In this document: positions 16,558-25,092 of the stretch, one piece after another
How the letters are laid out: each line of letters begins with the position of its first letter
How positions within the stretch are numbered: position 1 is the stretch's first letter
From: Clostridiaceae bacterium BRH_c20a
GTDB lineage: Bacteria > Bacillota > Peptococcia > Peptococcales > BICA1-8
Assembly (NCBI GenBank): GCA_000961765.1
Contig: LADT01000028.1
Span: forward strand, 1-34,589
Direction: 5' to 3'
DNA: 34,589 bases
Notes under the pieces: generated by a model
Seen by the model: only the letters and a program-made list of their open reading frames with translations
What the model was told of the DNA's origin: nothing
The model's database searches: none
Made by a program: the position numbers and the translations under genes

Positions 16558-16594
16558 GGGGCCAGGCCTTCAGAAATACTTGGCCCCCTTTTTT
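16558..16594 (+). terminator. Intrinsic terminator/attenuator after the receptor gene
   Basis: GGGGCCA (16558-16564) pairs with TGGCCCC (16581-16587), followed by a run of six T. It should reduce transcription into the ferredoxin-AOR genes while leaving the receptor highly expressed. Confidence 0.85.
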
Positions 16595-16611
16595 CGAGGG
16601 GAGGCTGCGCT

Positions 16612-17025
16612 TTGAAAAAGCTAATTATTAATGCGGTCGCTCAGTGTGTAGGGTGCCGTCAATGCGAGCTAATTTGTAGTTTAATTAAGGAGAAGGGATT
16701 TGCTCCTTGGCTGGCTCGTATCCAAGTTAAAAGAGATGAGGAAATTGTTTTAGCTGAACCAATAATCTGTCAACAGTGTATTGATGCACCATGTGCAGCA
16801 GTTTGTCCAGTTGATGCTATTGTTAAATCTGAAACTACAGAGGTTCTTCATGTAGATCAGATAGAATGTATTGGTTGTATGCAGTGCGTAGAAGCTTGTC
16901 CATATGGGGCCATGGTATTTGATGCTCAAAAAGGTAAAGTTTTTAAATGTGATATGTGCTGGGGAGAGCCTGCCTGTATAAGTGTTTGTCCGGCTAATGT
17001 CCTAGGTATTGAGGAGGTGAATTAA
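16612..17025 (+). CDS. Polyferredoxin, four [4Fe-4S] motifs, AOR partner
   Basis: A 137-aa electron carrier with 16 cysteines in four groups: CVGCRQCELIC at 12-22, CQQCIDAPCAAVC at 53-65, CIGCMQCVEAC at 85-95 and CDMCWGEPACISVC near 113-126. This is the DmsB/HycB-like multi-cluster pattern. TTG 16612 is the start, after GAGGGGAGG. The stop directly precedes the AOR start (17026), so the two should be translated together. By position it passes electrons between AOR and the cell's ferredoxin pool or flavoproteins. It has no signal peptide and is cytoplasmic. Confidence 0.93.
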   Translation: MKKLIINAVAQCVGCRQCELICSLIKEKGFAPWLARIQVKRDEEIVLAEPIICQQCIDAPCAAVCPVDAIVKSETTEVLHVDQIECIGCMQCVEACPYGAMVFDAQKGKVFKCDMCWGEPACISVCPANVLGIEEVN

Positions 17026-18927
17026 ATGCGCCGTCTAAATTCTGCCCATGTTTTACATGTTAATCTAACCAAAAAAGATTATTGGACGGAGGAGTACTCC
17101 TCCGAAGATATGCAAAATTATTTAGGAGCTAGAGGATTAGCTTCCCTTATTCTCTGGAAAAGTACTAAAAAAGGAATAGACCCTCTTGGTCCTGAAAATG
17201 TATTAATTTTTGCACCCGGTGTCCTTACAGGTACAAATATTCCAACTGGAGGGCGAACTACAGTTATTGGTAAGAGCCCTGCTACAGGTATGTTTATGAA
17301 AGCAAGTATGGGCGGGCATTGGGGAGCGGAACTTAAATATACAGGATATGACCTACTGGTAGTACATGGAAAAGCAGTTGGTTTGACTAATGTAATCATA
17401 ACCAATTCCGATGTTAAATTTCTGGATGCTTCTGATTTTAAAAACCTAGATGTAATAAGGACTACGGAAAAGTTGTCTGTTGAAACTAATCTGCCTACTC
17501 TGGAAATTGCCTGTATCGGTCCTTCGGGTGAAAATCTAGTAAAATTCGCTGGAATTATGTGCAATATGTACCATACTGCAGCCCGGGGTGGTCTAGGGGC
17601 AGTAATGGGAAGCAAAAACCTTAAGGCAATAGGTGTATATGGTAAGAATGGGATATCTTTAAATGATGTTGAAACATTCTTAAAGACTGCTGAGAAAGCC
17701 CGAAGGAGTATTGACGGTACAGGGCGTTGTCAGTTTTATAAGGAGTATGGTACAGCAGGAGTAGTAATGGGTACCAATGAAGCTGAGGCCTTTCCAGTCA
17801 AAAACTTTCAGCTAGGAAGTATGGAAAATGCTTATGATATTAGCGGTCAATGCTTAACGGAGCAAAAGTATCTTGTTCGGCGAGAATCCTGTTTTGCCTG
17901 TTCTATTTCATGTAAAAGGTATACACAAACAAAGCAGCGTTACCTTGGAACAAAATCAGGTGGACCGGAATATGAAACTCTAGGCGCTTTTGGCGCAGGT
18001 TGCATGGTTCCTGATATGGATGCAAATTTAAAGGCTAATGAATTAAGCAATCTCTGGGGGTTAGATACAATCTCAGCCGGCGCTGTTATCCAATGGGCAA
18101 TGGAAACTGCAGAAAAGGGACTACTCCCAGATACCTTTCAGGATCCATTAACCGGAAAAAAATATAAGTTAACCTGGGGTAATGAAGAAGCAATGCTCGT
18201 GCTTTTAGATATGATTAGTTTCCGTAGAGGCTTAGGGGATCTATTGGCAGATGGTGTGAAAATTGCAGCGGAGAAAGTAGGGGGTGATGCCTGGAAATGG
18301 GCATTACATGCAAAAGGTTTGGAGCAGTCTAGGGTTGAAACCCGAAATGCCAAAGCCTATGCATTAGCATTCGCTACTAATCCTCGAGGACCAGATCATC
18401 TTTATGGACAGCCCATGGCAGAGTTTGGTTTTTCTCCAGAAGCCAGAGCACTAGTGAAAAAATTGACTGGCGATGAAAAATATGCAACACCAAATATTAT
18501 TGAAAAAAAACCGGAGATAGTAGTTTGGCATGAAGAGTGCTTTGTGATGACTGACTGTCTTGGTGTCTGTTCAAGGGCTACCCTTTCAACATATGCAATT
18601 ACTGTGGAAATGATGGCTGATTTTTTTGAGGCCGGAACTGGTATCAAGCTAAGCGAAGAGGAGTTCCATAAAGCAGCTCGCAGGGTAATTAATATGGAAC
18701 GGTCTTTTAATATCAGAGAAGGTGCTGACCGATCCCTAGATACTTTGCCTTGGAGAATAATGAATGAAGGATTACCCATTTCTACAGGTAAGAAGGAAGC
18801 TATTGTTACTCCCAAAGAACTTAATATAATGTTAGATCGGTATTATGAGATTAGGGGCTGGGATAATTCAGGCAAACCTACCCGAGAGACATTAAATAAT
18901 TTAGGTCTCCAGTTTATCGAATATTAA
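17026..18927 (+). CDS. Aldehyde ferredoxin oxidoreductase family protein
   Basis: This 633-aa tungsten (or molybdenum) bis-pterin enzyme should interconvert an aldehyde and its acid with ferredoxin. The cluster ligands are C289-x2-C292-x3-C296 and C515 within DCLGVC, the same arrangement as Cys288/291/295/494 of Pyrococcus AOR. Pterin-binding glycine-rich segments are seen at ARGGLGAVMGSKNLKA. Length fits the family. ATG follows AGGAGGTG. It is placed after its ferredoxin and before a flavoprotein and a MoaD-like carrier, all in one direction. The exact aldehyde is unknown; the AOR family also includes benzoyl-CoA reductase subunits (BamB) and other reductases, so a non-aldehyde substrate is possible. 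Confidence 0.93.
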   Translation: MRRLNSAHVLHVNLTKKDYWTEEYSSEDMQNYLGARGLASLILWKSTKKGIDPLGPENVLIFAPGVLTGTNIPTGGRTTVIGKSPATGMFMKASMGGHWGAELKYTGYDLLVVHGKAVGLTNVIITNSDVKFLDASDFKNLDVIRTTEKLSVETNLPTLEIACIGPSGENLVKFAGIMCNMYHTAARGGLGAVMGSKNLKAIGVYGKNGISLNDVETFLKTAEKARRSIDGTGRCQFYKEYGTAGVVMGTNEAEAFPVKNFQLGSMENAYDISGQCLTEQKYLVRRESCFACSISCKRYTQTKQRYLGTKSGGPEYETLGAFGAGCMVPDMDANLKANELSNLWGLDTISAGAVIQWAMETAEKGLLPDTFQDPLTGKKYKLTWGNEEAMLVLLDMISFRRGLGDLLADGVKIAAEKVGGDAWKWALHAKGLEQSRVETRNAKAYALAFATNPRGPDHLYGQPMAEFGFSPEARALVKKLTGDEKYATPNIIEKKPEIVVWHEECFVMTDCLGVCSRATLSTYAITVEMMADFFEAGTGIKLSEEEFHKAARRVINMERSFNIREGADRSLDTLPWRIMNEGLPISTGKKEAIVTPKELNIMLDRYYEIRGWDNSGKPTRETLNNLGLQFIEY

Positions 18928-18950
18928 AAATATCGAAAGAAGGTGAGAAA

Positions 18951-19625
18951 ATGACACTTAGAATAGTAGGCATTTCGGCTAGCCCTAGGAAGGCTAATAC
19001 TGAAATCCTGATTAAAGAAGCCTTAGAAGGAGCAAAAATTACCCAGGATGTAGAAACAGTTTTTATCTCCCTGGCCGGCAAGAAAATAAATGGCTGTATA
19101 AATTGCCGGGGTTGTATTACCCAGGGAAAATGCATAATAAAGGATGATTGGGAGGAAACATTTAAACCTTTAATTGATCCTATCCCTAATGGAGTAATTT
19201 TAGGAGCACCGGTATATTTCTTTAACCTGAATTCTCAGGCTAGAGCATATATGGAAAGGGCTACGTCACTATTAAAAGGGTTATTCTTTAAAGATGCCAA
19301 GCAGTTTCCACCAGACTGGTCTAAAACAGCGGCTGCGGGCGTTTCGGTGGGATATGACCGGCACGGGGGGCAGGAACATACTATTTCTTCCATTATCCAT
19401 TGGTTCTTAATAAATAATTTTGTGGCTGTAGGTGGTTCTCATATCGGATATATTGGTGCACCAGGCTGGCTAATGGATGAAGCCAATAAAGACTCTGTTG
19501 CCAAGGATATCAAGGTAGGCATGGCATCTGCCCGCATTGTAGGTCGTAAGGTAGCTGAAACTGGTCTAATGTTGAAATATGGTGCTGACATATTAGAACA
19601 GATGAAAGTTAATGGGGAAATATGA
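18951..19625 (+). CDS. NADPH-dependent FMN reductase / iron-sulfur flavoprotein-like
   Basis: A 224-aa flavodoxin-fold protein. The FMN phosphate loop is SASPRKANTE near residue 8; a compact cysteine motif, CINCRGCITQGKC, follows near 47-59, as in the iron-sulfur flavoproteins of anaerobes, and then GAPVYFFNLNSQ, the usual second flavin-contacting segment. It should pass electrons between ferredoxin and a flavin or NAD(P)H. AAGGTGAG precedes the ATG. The gene overlaps the MoaD-like gene by 4 nt (ATGA), so coupled translation is expected. It probably serves in the AOR electron path. Confidence 0.88.
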   Translation: MTLRIVGISASPRKANTEILIKEALEGAKITQDVETVFISLAGKKINGCINCRGCITQGKCIIKDDWEETFKPLIDPIPNGVILGAPVYFFNLNSQARAYMERATSLLKGLFFKDAKQFPPDWSKTAAAGVSVGYDRHGGQEHTISSIIHWFLINNFVAVGGSHIGYIGAPGWLMDEANKDSVAKDIKVGMASARIVGRKVAETGLMLKYGADILEQMKVNGEI

Positions 19626-19894
19626 TAGAAATATCCCTAAGTGTCTTTGGTATAGGAAAAGAACCAATAAATAAGTTATCTTATTCCCTTAGGGTTGGGA
19701 CTACGATACTAGACCTCCTGCACGAACTAGATGAAAAGACGATGCTCCCTATGAGATTTGGTGAGCAGGATGATTATCAGGATCTTCTGATTTTTGTAAA
19801 CCGGGAAAACGTAATGAGCAAAGATGAAGAGTATAGAACCCTTTTAAATAATCAAGATCGTGTTGTAGTGCTTTCAGCAATGGCAGGAGGTTAA
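19622..19894 (+). CDS. MoaD/ThiS-like sulfur carrier protein
   Basis: A 90-aa beta-grasp protein ending in Gly-Gly (SAMAGG), the tail that is adenylated and thiocarboxylated in MoaD and ThiS. The late segment NNQDRVVVLSAMAGG is typical. It overlaps the upstream flavoprotein gene by 4 nt. Next to an AOR it most likely helps to make the tungsto/molybdopterin cofactor (sulfur for pterin). MoaD-like genes are common beside AOR genes. Its MoeB/MoaE partners are not in the window. Confidence 0.88.
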   Translation: MIEISLSVFGIGKEPINKLSYSLRVGTTILDLLHELDEKTMLPMRFGEQDDYQDLLIFVNRENVMSKDEEYRTLLNNQDRVVVLSAMAGG

Positions 19895-19919
19895 ATAAAC
19901 CCGTAATGAGGTGAAACTA

Positions 19920-20810
19920 TTGGGCATTAATATTTTTGATTTACTACAGGTTACAATAGGTGGAGTTGCCATGGGATGTATTTATGCCCTCATGGCCTTA
20001 GGTTTTACAATTATTTACAATGCACTCAGACTGATTAATTTTGCTCAGGGAGATATGTTTATGCTGGGCGCTACCTTTGGTTTGACATTTTATGTTTCAT
20101 TAAGCTTTCCTTTTCCCCTAGCCTTAATCGCTGCTGGAGTTGTGGTGGGTGTTATCGGTATGGTTATTGAAAGAACTGTTTTTAGGCCTCTGAGAAACTA
20201 TCCTTTATTTAATTTAATTATTGCCACCATTGGTATTTCCATTACTATTAGGGCGTTGGCCTTATTAATCTGGGGTTCACAAGCTATGTCCTTCCCGCCT
20301 GTATATGGTGATAAGCCTATCAAGGTCGGGCAGATCATTCTTCTCCCGTCTTACCTTTGGGTATTGTTAATTTCTGTAATGTTTATCATTCTTTTACAAC
20401 TTTTTTTTACCAAAACAATTTTAGGTAAAGCCATGCGAGCCTCTGCCCAAAACAGAAATGCAGCCTTTTTAATGGGTATTAATGTTTTTTTTATGGATTC
20501 TTTAGCATCAGCTATAAGTGCGGGTTTAGGTGCAGTGGGCGGTATTCTAGTTGCACCAATTTTCTTTGTGGAAACTGAAATGGGTGCTTTAGCCGGGCTA
20601 AAAGGCTTTGCTGCAGCGGTATTGGGGGGGTTTGGCAGTATTCCAGGTGCTATCGCAGGGGGAGTAATATTGGGTCTAGCAGAAAACCTTGCTGCAAGTT
20701 TAATTTCTTCAACATATAGAGATGCAGTTGCCTTTATAATCCTCATAGGTGTGCTTTTATTAAAGCCTAACGGATTGCTGGGGAAAAAGGCAGGTGACTT
20801 TAAAGCGTGA
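19920..20810 (+). CDS. livH: Liv-type ABC transporter permease (LivH)
   Basis: A polytopic inner-membrane permease of about 296 aa. Family marks: an N-terminal ALGFTIIYNALRLINFAQGD segment, and the EAA-like loop GALAGLKGFAAAVLGGFGS near the end. I place the start at TTG 19920, because GAGGTG (19908-19913) lies 6 nt before it; GTG 19911 in the same frame lacks an RBS. It forms the membrane pore with LivM. The next gene overlaps it by 4 nt. Confidence 0.93.
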   Translation: MGINIFDLLQVTIGGVAMGCIYALMALGFTIIYNALRLINFAQGDMFMLGATFGLTFYVSLSFPFPLALIAAGVVVGVIGMVIERTVFRPLRNYPLFNLIIATIGISITIRALALLIWGSQAMSFPPVYGDKPIKVGQIILLPSYLWVLLISVMFIILLQLFFTKTILGKAMRASAQNRNAAFLMGINVFFMDSLASAISAGLGAVGGILVAPIFFVETEMGALAGLKGFAAAVLGGFGSIPGAIAGGVILGLAENLAASLISSTYRDAVAFIILIGVLLLKPNGLLGKKAGDFKA

Positions 20811-21796
20811 AAATCTTACTAAATAAGGTAAAACAGCACCAGGTTGTATTAATATTTATATTTTTACTATTTACTCCATTTATTGTAACAAATATTTATT
20901 ATCTACATTTACTCAATATATCCCTAATTATGATTATTCTGGCTATTGGTTTAAATCTTTTAACTGGTTATGCGGGACAGATTTCCATAGGCCATGCGGC
21001 TTTTTACGGTATAGGTGCTTATACCTCGGCAATTTTAACAATTAGGTTGGGGATATCCTTTTGGCTGGCTTTACCATTGTCGGGTATTACTGCTGCTTTT
21101 GTAGGGTATCTTGTAGGACGGCCAACTTTAAAACTAAAAGGGGCTTATCTGGCTATCGCTTCAATTGGTATCGGTGAAATAACTCAGCTGGTAATGACTA
21201 ATTGGACCAGTTTTACAGGAGGGGCTTTAGGTATTAAGGGAGTAAAGTCGCCAGATTTTCTGGGAGTTTCGTTAGATTCTGATGTGCGTTATTTTTATCT
21301 TTTAGTTATAATAGCCTTTCTTTGCTTTTTCTTGACCAGTAGAATTATTAACTCTGAGCTAGGTAGAGCGTTCCGAGCCATTAAGGAGGAAGAAGTTGCT
21401 GCGCAATTTATGGGGATTGATATTGCGAGACTAAAGGTTATGGTCTTTGTAGTAAGCACCTTTCTAGCTGGTATTGCGGGCAGTCTTTTTGCTCATTTGG
21501 AAGGTTATGTTTCACCCTATGGTTTTGGCTTTAATCAATCCATTGGTTTTTTAATTATGATTTTAGCAGGGGGGTTGGGATATAAATCAGGACCCATTAT
21601 AGGAGTAATAATTTTAACCTTTGCTAGAGAATTTTTTAGATTTTTCAATGAATACCAACTGGTTATTTACGGTGTTTTATTGATAAGTATAATTGTTTTT
21701 ATGCCTAGTGGAATATCTGGTTTTTTTGATAAGCTTATGAAACGCTTGAAAAAGAGGGAGGTCTCCAAACATGGTAAACAACATTCTGAAGCTTAG
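20807..21796 (+). CDS. livM: Liv-type ABC transporter permease (LivM)
   Basis: A 329-aa second permease with several membrane spans. The segment GLNLLTGYAGQISIGHAAFY is characteristic of LivM, as is the later FRAIKEEEVAAQFMGID loop that contacts the ATPase. GTG 20807 overlaps the livH stop (GTGA), so translation is coupled. A basic C-terminal tail (KLMKRLKKREVSK) overlaps the start of livG by 26 nt. Confidence 0.94.
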   Translation: MKILLNKVKQHQVVLIFIFLLFTPFIVTNIYYLHLLNISLIMIILAIGLNLLTGYAGQISIGHAAFYGIGAYTSAILTIRLGISFWLALPLSGITAAFVGYLVGRPTLKLKGAYLAIASIGIGEITQLVMTNWTSFTGGALGIKGVKSPDFLGVSLDSDVRYFYLLVIIAFLCFFLTSRIINSELGRAFRAIKEEEVAAQFMGIDIARLKVMVFVVSTFLAGIAGSLFAHLEGYVSPYGFGFNQSIGFLIMILAGGLGYKSGPIIGVIILTFAREFFRFFNEYQLVIYGVLLISIIVFMPSGISGFFDKLMKRLKKREVSKHGKQHSEA

Positions 21797-22580
21797 CGGC
21801 GTAGTAAAAAAGTTTGGTGGACTGACTGCCTTAGACAATTTGAACCTATTGGTGAAAGAAGGTTCAATACATGCCATAATAGGTCCTAATGGTTCAGGAA
21901 AAACAACATCCTTTAATGTTGTAACAGGGCTCTACCCTTCTAATGCAGGAAAGATGGAGTTTAATAATCAGGATATATCACGGATGCTACCTCATGAGAT
22001 TACGGGGTTGGGAATGGCCAGAACTTTTCAAACCCTTTTCTTGTTTAAAGAAATGACGGTTATAGAAAATGTACTTATTGGTTTGCAGTGCCGTTCTAGA
22101 TATTCTATATGGAACTATCTAAGAGTAGATAGTAGAAAAACAGAATATGAAAAAAAAATGCTAGAAAAAGCCGAAGAGCTTTTAGACTTTGTAGGAATCT
22201 ACCAAGAAAAGGAAAATATTGCGAAGAATTTACCTTATGGAAAACAAAGGTTGCTGGAAATTGCCAGGGCACTGGGAACAAGGCCTAAGTTAGTTTTATT
22301 AGATGAGCCGGCAGCAGGCATGAACCCACAGGAGGCAATGAAACTGGTAGAAACGGTTAAACAAATTAGAGAAAAGCTAAATGTTACAGTTTTAATTATT
22401 GAACATAATATGCGGCTTGTAATGAACTTAGCTGAAAAAATTACTGTTCTGGATCATGGGGCCAAAATTGCTGAAGGTATTCCAAGTAAAATAAGCCACG
22501 ACCCTAAGGTCATTGAAGCTTATCTCGGGGTAGTAGGCTCTAGAAAAAACATTAGAGCTCAGAAGCAACTTAAAAATTAA
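21771..22580 (+). CDS. livG: Liv-type ABC transporter ATPase (LivG)
   Basis: A 269-aa ATP-binding subunit. Walker A is GPNGSGKTT near residues 38-46; Walker B is LVLLDEPAAGMNP; the signature motif is the divergent LPYGKQRLLEIARAL, as usual for LivG. The H-loop is IIEHNM. GGGAGG lies 5-10 nt before ATG 21771, inside the end of livM. It pairs with LivF; the DUF1177 gene is inserted between them. Confidence 0.94.
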   Translation: MVNNILKLSGVVKKFGGLTALDNLNLLVKEGSIHAIIGPNGSGKTTSFNVVTGLYPSNAGKMEFNNQDISRMLPHEITGLGMARTFQTLFLFKEMTVIENVLIGLQCRSRYSIWNYLRVDSRKTEYEKKMLEKAEELLDFVGIYQEKENIAKNLPYGKQRLLEIARALGTRPKLVLLDEPAAGMNPQEAMKLVETVKQIREKLNVTVLIIEHNMRLVMNLAEKITVLDHGAKIAEGIPSKISHDPKVIEAYLGVVGSRKNIRAQKQLKN

Positions 22581-22599
22581 GGAGGTGTACCTGGGAGTT

Positions 22600-23529
22600 A
22601 TGGTATTAAAACAGGTTATTGAGACAGTAGATCTTTTGGATGGAAATATTACAGGAGAAGAAGTTGCTCAGGTCTTAAAAGAAAAGGGGCTAAAGGATGT
22701 ATCAATTACACAAGTTAGCTCTGATAAGGGCAGAACGGATTTTTTAAAAATAGTAATCCCTGGTTTTGCCGGCAAGAGTCGAGGTGGTAATGTTCCGACC
22801 TTAGGGATAATTGGCAGACTTGGAGGAATAGGAGCTCGTCCGGGTAGAATTGGTCTGGTATCTGATGGAGATGGTGCATTAGTCGCCGTAGCTATCGGGC
22901 AGAAAATAGCTCATATGATAAAAAAAGGGGATTGCCTTCCGGGTGATGTTATTATTGCTACTCACATCTGTCCTAATGCACCAATTATGCCTCATGATCC
23001 GGTGCCTTTTATGGACTCCCCTGTAGATATGTTTACTTTAAATAAATATGAAGTATCACAAGAAATGGAGGCTATCATTTCCGTAGATGCAACTAAGGGT
23101 AATAGAATTTTAAATCGCCGGGGTATTGCCATAACTCCAACTATTAAGGAGGGCTATATCCTTCCCGTGAGCAATTCTCTATTAGATATTCTTAGTAATG
23201 TGACAGGCAGACTTCCTGAAGTACTTGCACTTTCTACTTATGATATAACGCCTTACGGTAATAGTCTCCCTCATATCAATAGTATTGTCCAGCCAGCAGT
23301 AGCTGCAAAATGTCCTGTTGTCGGATTAGCCATAACGGCACAAATATCTGTAGCAGGCTGTGCTACTGGTGCATCTCATGAAATTGACCTGGCTGAGGCT
23401 GTTCGCTTCTGTCTAGAAGTGGCAAAAGAAATGGCGCGAGGCTTAGATCTTTTTTACGACAATCAACATTATAAAGCTGCTCAGAAGTTGTATGGCTCGT
23501 TTAATCAATTACAACAGCCAATATGTTAG
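22600..23529 (+). CDS. DUF1177 family protein
   Basis: A 309-aa protein that matches the DUF1177 family by its beginning (VLKQVIETVDLLDGNITGEEV) and by the GRLGGIGARPGRIGLVSDGDG and ATHICPNAPIMPHDPVPFMD segments, with conserved His/Asp residues that could bind metal. No function is established for the family. I prefer ATG 22600, which matches the usual N-terminus, though GGAGG lies rather far upstream (14 nt); GTG 22585 overlaps that site and is less likely. It lies between livG and livF in the same direction, so it is almost certainly part of the transport/catabolic unit. A hydrolase or binding role for the imported compound is a guess. Confidence 0.85.
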   Translation: MVLKQVIETVDLLDGNITGEEVAQVLKEKGLKDVSITQVSSDKGRTDFLKIVIPGFAGKSRGGNVPTLGIIGRLGGIGARPGRIGLVSDGDGALVAVAIGQKIAHMIKKGDCLPGDVIIATHICPNAPIMPHDPVPFMDSPVDMFTLNKYEVSQEMEAIISVDATKGNRILNRRGIAITPTIKEGYILPVSNSLLDILSNVTGRLPEVLALSTYDITPYGNSLPHINSIVQPAVAAKCPVVGLAITAQISVAGCATGASHEIDLAEAVRFCLEVAKEMARGLDLFYDNQHYKAAQKLYGSFNQLQQPIC

Positions 23530-23550
23530 GATTATGAAGGGGCTGATCAA

Positions 23551-24255
23551 ATGCTGCTAGTAGAAAACATTTACTGCTCTTATGGAAATATAGAGGTTCT
23601 AAAAGGCATTAGCTTTGAGATAATGCAGGGGCAGATTGTAGCTCTAATTGGTGCAAACGGAGCAGGTAAAACAACGACACTAAAGGCCATTTCTGGGCTG
23701 ATGCCAGTTGCCAAGGGTAGTATTTTATTCAAAGGAGAAAACATAACTAATCTTACTCCTTATAAAACAGTGGCCAAGAGAATTGCCCAGGTTCCTGAAG
23801 GGAGGCAGGTTTTCCCTGAACTTTCTGTACTTGATAATTTACTTTTAGGAGGTTATTCAGTTAAGGATAAAGATAGGGTTAGAAATCAAATCGACACTAT
23901 GTTTCGTCGCTTTCCCCGCTTAAAAGAAAGAAAGAAACAACAGGCCGGGACCTTAAGCGGAGGGGAACAGCAAATGTTGGCTATTGGCAGAGCATTGATT
24001 TCTGAGCCGGAGCTTTTATTGTTGGATGAACCCTCAATGGGTCTGGCACCTATCTTGGTTGGAGAAGTTTTCGATATTATAGAAGAAATAAGAGAACAAG
24101 GGACTACTATTTTGTTAGTGGAGCAAAATGCCCATATGGCCTTAAATATTGCCGATAAAGCTTATGTTATTCAGACTGGTGAAATTGTTTTAGAAGGAAG
24201 TGGGGAGGAAATTGTTAACAATGAGGAAGTGAGAAAAGCTTATTTAGCTGAATAG
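23551..24255 (+). CDS. livF: Liv-type ABC transporter ATPase (LivF)
   Basis: A 234-aa ATP-binding subunit. Walker A is GANGAGKTT near residues 34-42; the signature is LSGGEQQMLAIGRAL; Walker B is LLLLDEPSMGLAP; the H-loop region is LLVEQN. Length and the conserved start (LLVENIYCSYGNIEVLKGIS) fit LivF. It completes the transporter made by the 15357 receptor with LivHMG. Confidence 0.95.
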   Translation: MLLVENIYCSYGNIEVLKGISFEIMQGQIVALIGANGAGKTTTLKAISGLMPVAKGSILFKGENITNLTPYKTVAKRIAQVPEGRQVFPELSVLDNLLLGGYSVKDKDRVRNQIDTMFRRFPRLKERKKQQAGTLSGGEQQMLAIGRALISEPELLLLDEPSMGLAPILVGEVFDIIEEIREQGTTILLVEQNAHMALNIADKAYVIQTGEIVLEGSGEEIVNNEEVRKAYLAE

Positions 24256-24265
24256 GAGGAAAAAG

Positions 24266-24877
24266 ATGAAAAAAATTCTGGAGAAAGATTCCCTTAAGAA
24301 TTACTATCAGCTCCTGCAGCCTTCACATCCCCATCTTGTTACAACTTTAAACGCTAACGCAACACTGAATGTTGCACCTTTTAGTTGGCTATTTCCTGTA
24401 TCGTCCGATCCGCCTATAATTGCCTTATCTTTACTTACAATGCCTAAAAAACAGGATACCTTGCTTAATATTGAAAGGACATGGCAATTTGGGGTAAATG
24501 TAGCCGATGCCGATATGGCTCAAATGTTAATTAAAGCCTCATTTAATTATCCGCAAGAAGTAAGTAAATTTGAGGTTTTAAAACTTAATCTTGAGAAACC
24601 AGTTTTGATCGAAGCAGGATTAATTCAGGAATGTAGAGTTAACTTAGAGTGTAAGGTGCAAAAAATGGAATTGATTGGCGATCACACTTTAATTATTGCC
24701 GATGTAGTGGTTGCCCATTTTGATAAACAACTTTTTAATGAGGAATTAGAATTAGATTTAGAGGAGGTCCAACCCTGCCTACACTTAAAGAAATATATTA
24801 AACAAAAGGGGCAGAGACATGTTTTTCTTACAGGGTATAAAAAAATTGTAGTAGAAGAGGATTATCCCGAAATTTAA
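24266..24877 (+). CDS. Flavin reductase-like domain protein
   Basis: A 203-aa protein of the flavin reductase (FMN-binding split-barrel) type: HPHLVTTLNANATLNVAPFS near the N-terminus and the later IIALSLLTMPKKQDTLLNI segment are typical. Such proteins in anaerobes bind FMN and handle small redox carriers. AGGAGG precedes the ATG. It closes the island, 10 nt after livF, and is followed by a terminator at 24892. It could be the flavoprotein partner of the AOR branch. Confidence 0.88.
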   Translation: MKKILEKDSLKNYYQLLQPSHPHLVTTLNANATLNVAPFSWLFPVSSDPPIIALSLLTMPKKQDTLLNIERTWQFGVNVADADMAQMLIKASFNYPQEVSKFEVLKLNLEKPVLIEAGLIQECRVNLECKVQKMELIGDHTLIIADVVVAHFDKQLFNEELELDLEEVQPCLHLKKYIKQKGQRHVFLTGYKKIVVEEDYPEI

Positions 24878-24891
24878 TTTTGCCCCCTATT

Positions 24892-24925
24892 AGGGTCGGT
24901 GGATTCTTGTGCCGACCCTTCTTTT
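24892..24925 (+). terminator. Intrinsic terminator ending the AOR/Liv unit
   Basis: AGGGTCGG (24892-24899) pairs with CCGACCCT (24912-24919), followed by TCTTTT. It marks the end of the long transcript. Confidence 0.88.
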
Positions 24926-25002
24926 AAAAAATAAGCTACCATTTAAATTGGATGAACAAAATGCAATAAGAGGGGGAGGAAACCTAGGTGTTCTTTATGG
25001 GG

Positions 25003-25030
25003 TTGCTTTTGGAGAATGGTTTTATATAAT
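25003..25030 (+). promoter_or_regulatory. Putative sigma-A promoter for the MNT gene
   Basis: TTGCTT (25003-25008) and TATAAT (25025-25030) are 16 nt apart. A second TATAAT lies at 25043-25048. It precedes the right copy of the 31-nt repeat and the nucleotidyltransferase. Confidence 0.45.
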
Positions 25031-25054
25031 ACAAAATATGGTATAATAATTTGT

Positions 25055-25085
25055 ACAGTTATAATTAAGGAGCTGGTAGCATTTA
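25055..25085 (+). repeat. 31-nt direct repeat, right copy
   Basis: Matches 13082-13112 at 29 of 31 positions. AAGGAG at 25067-25072 is 8 nt before ATT 25081, where the left copy has ATG. ATT is in frame with the MNT gene, so the native start may have been lost or ATT may be used. Confidence 0.8.
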
Positions 25086-25092
25086 TACAGCT

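Noticed and set aside
17118-18815. Long minus-strand frames opposite the AOR gene
   Set aside because: Antisense to a clear enzyme with all cluster cysteines; codon shadow only.
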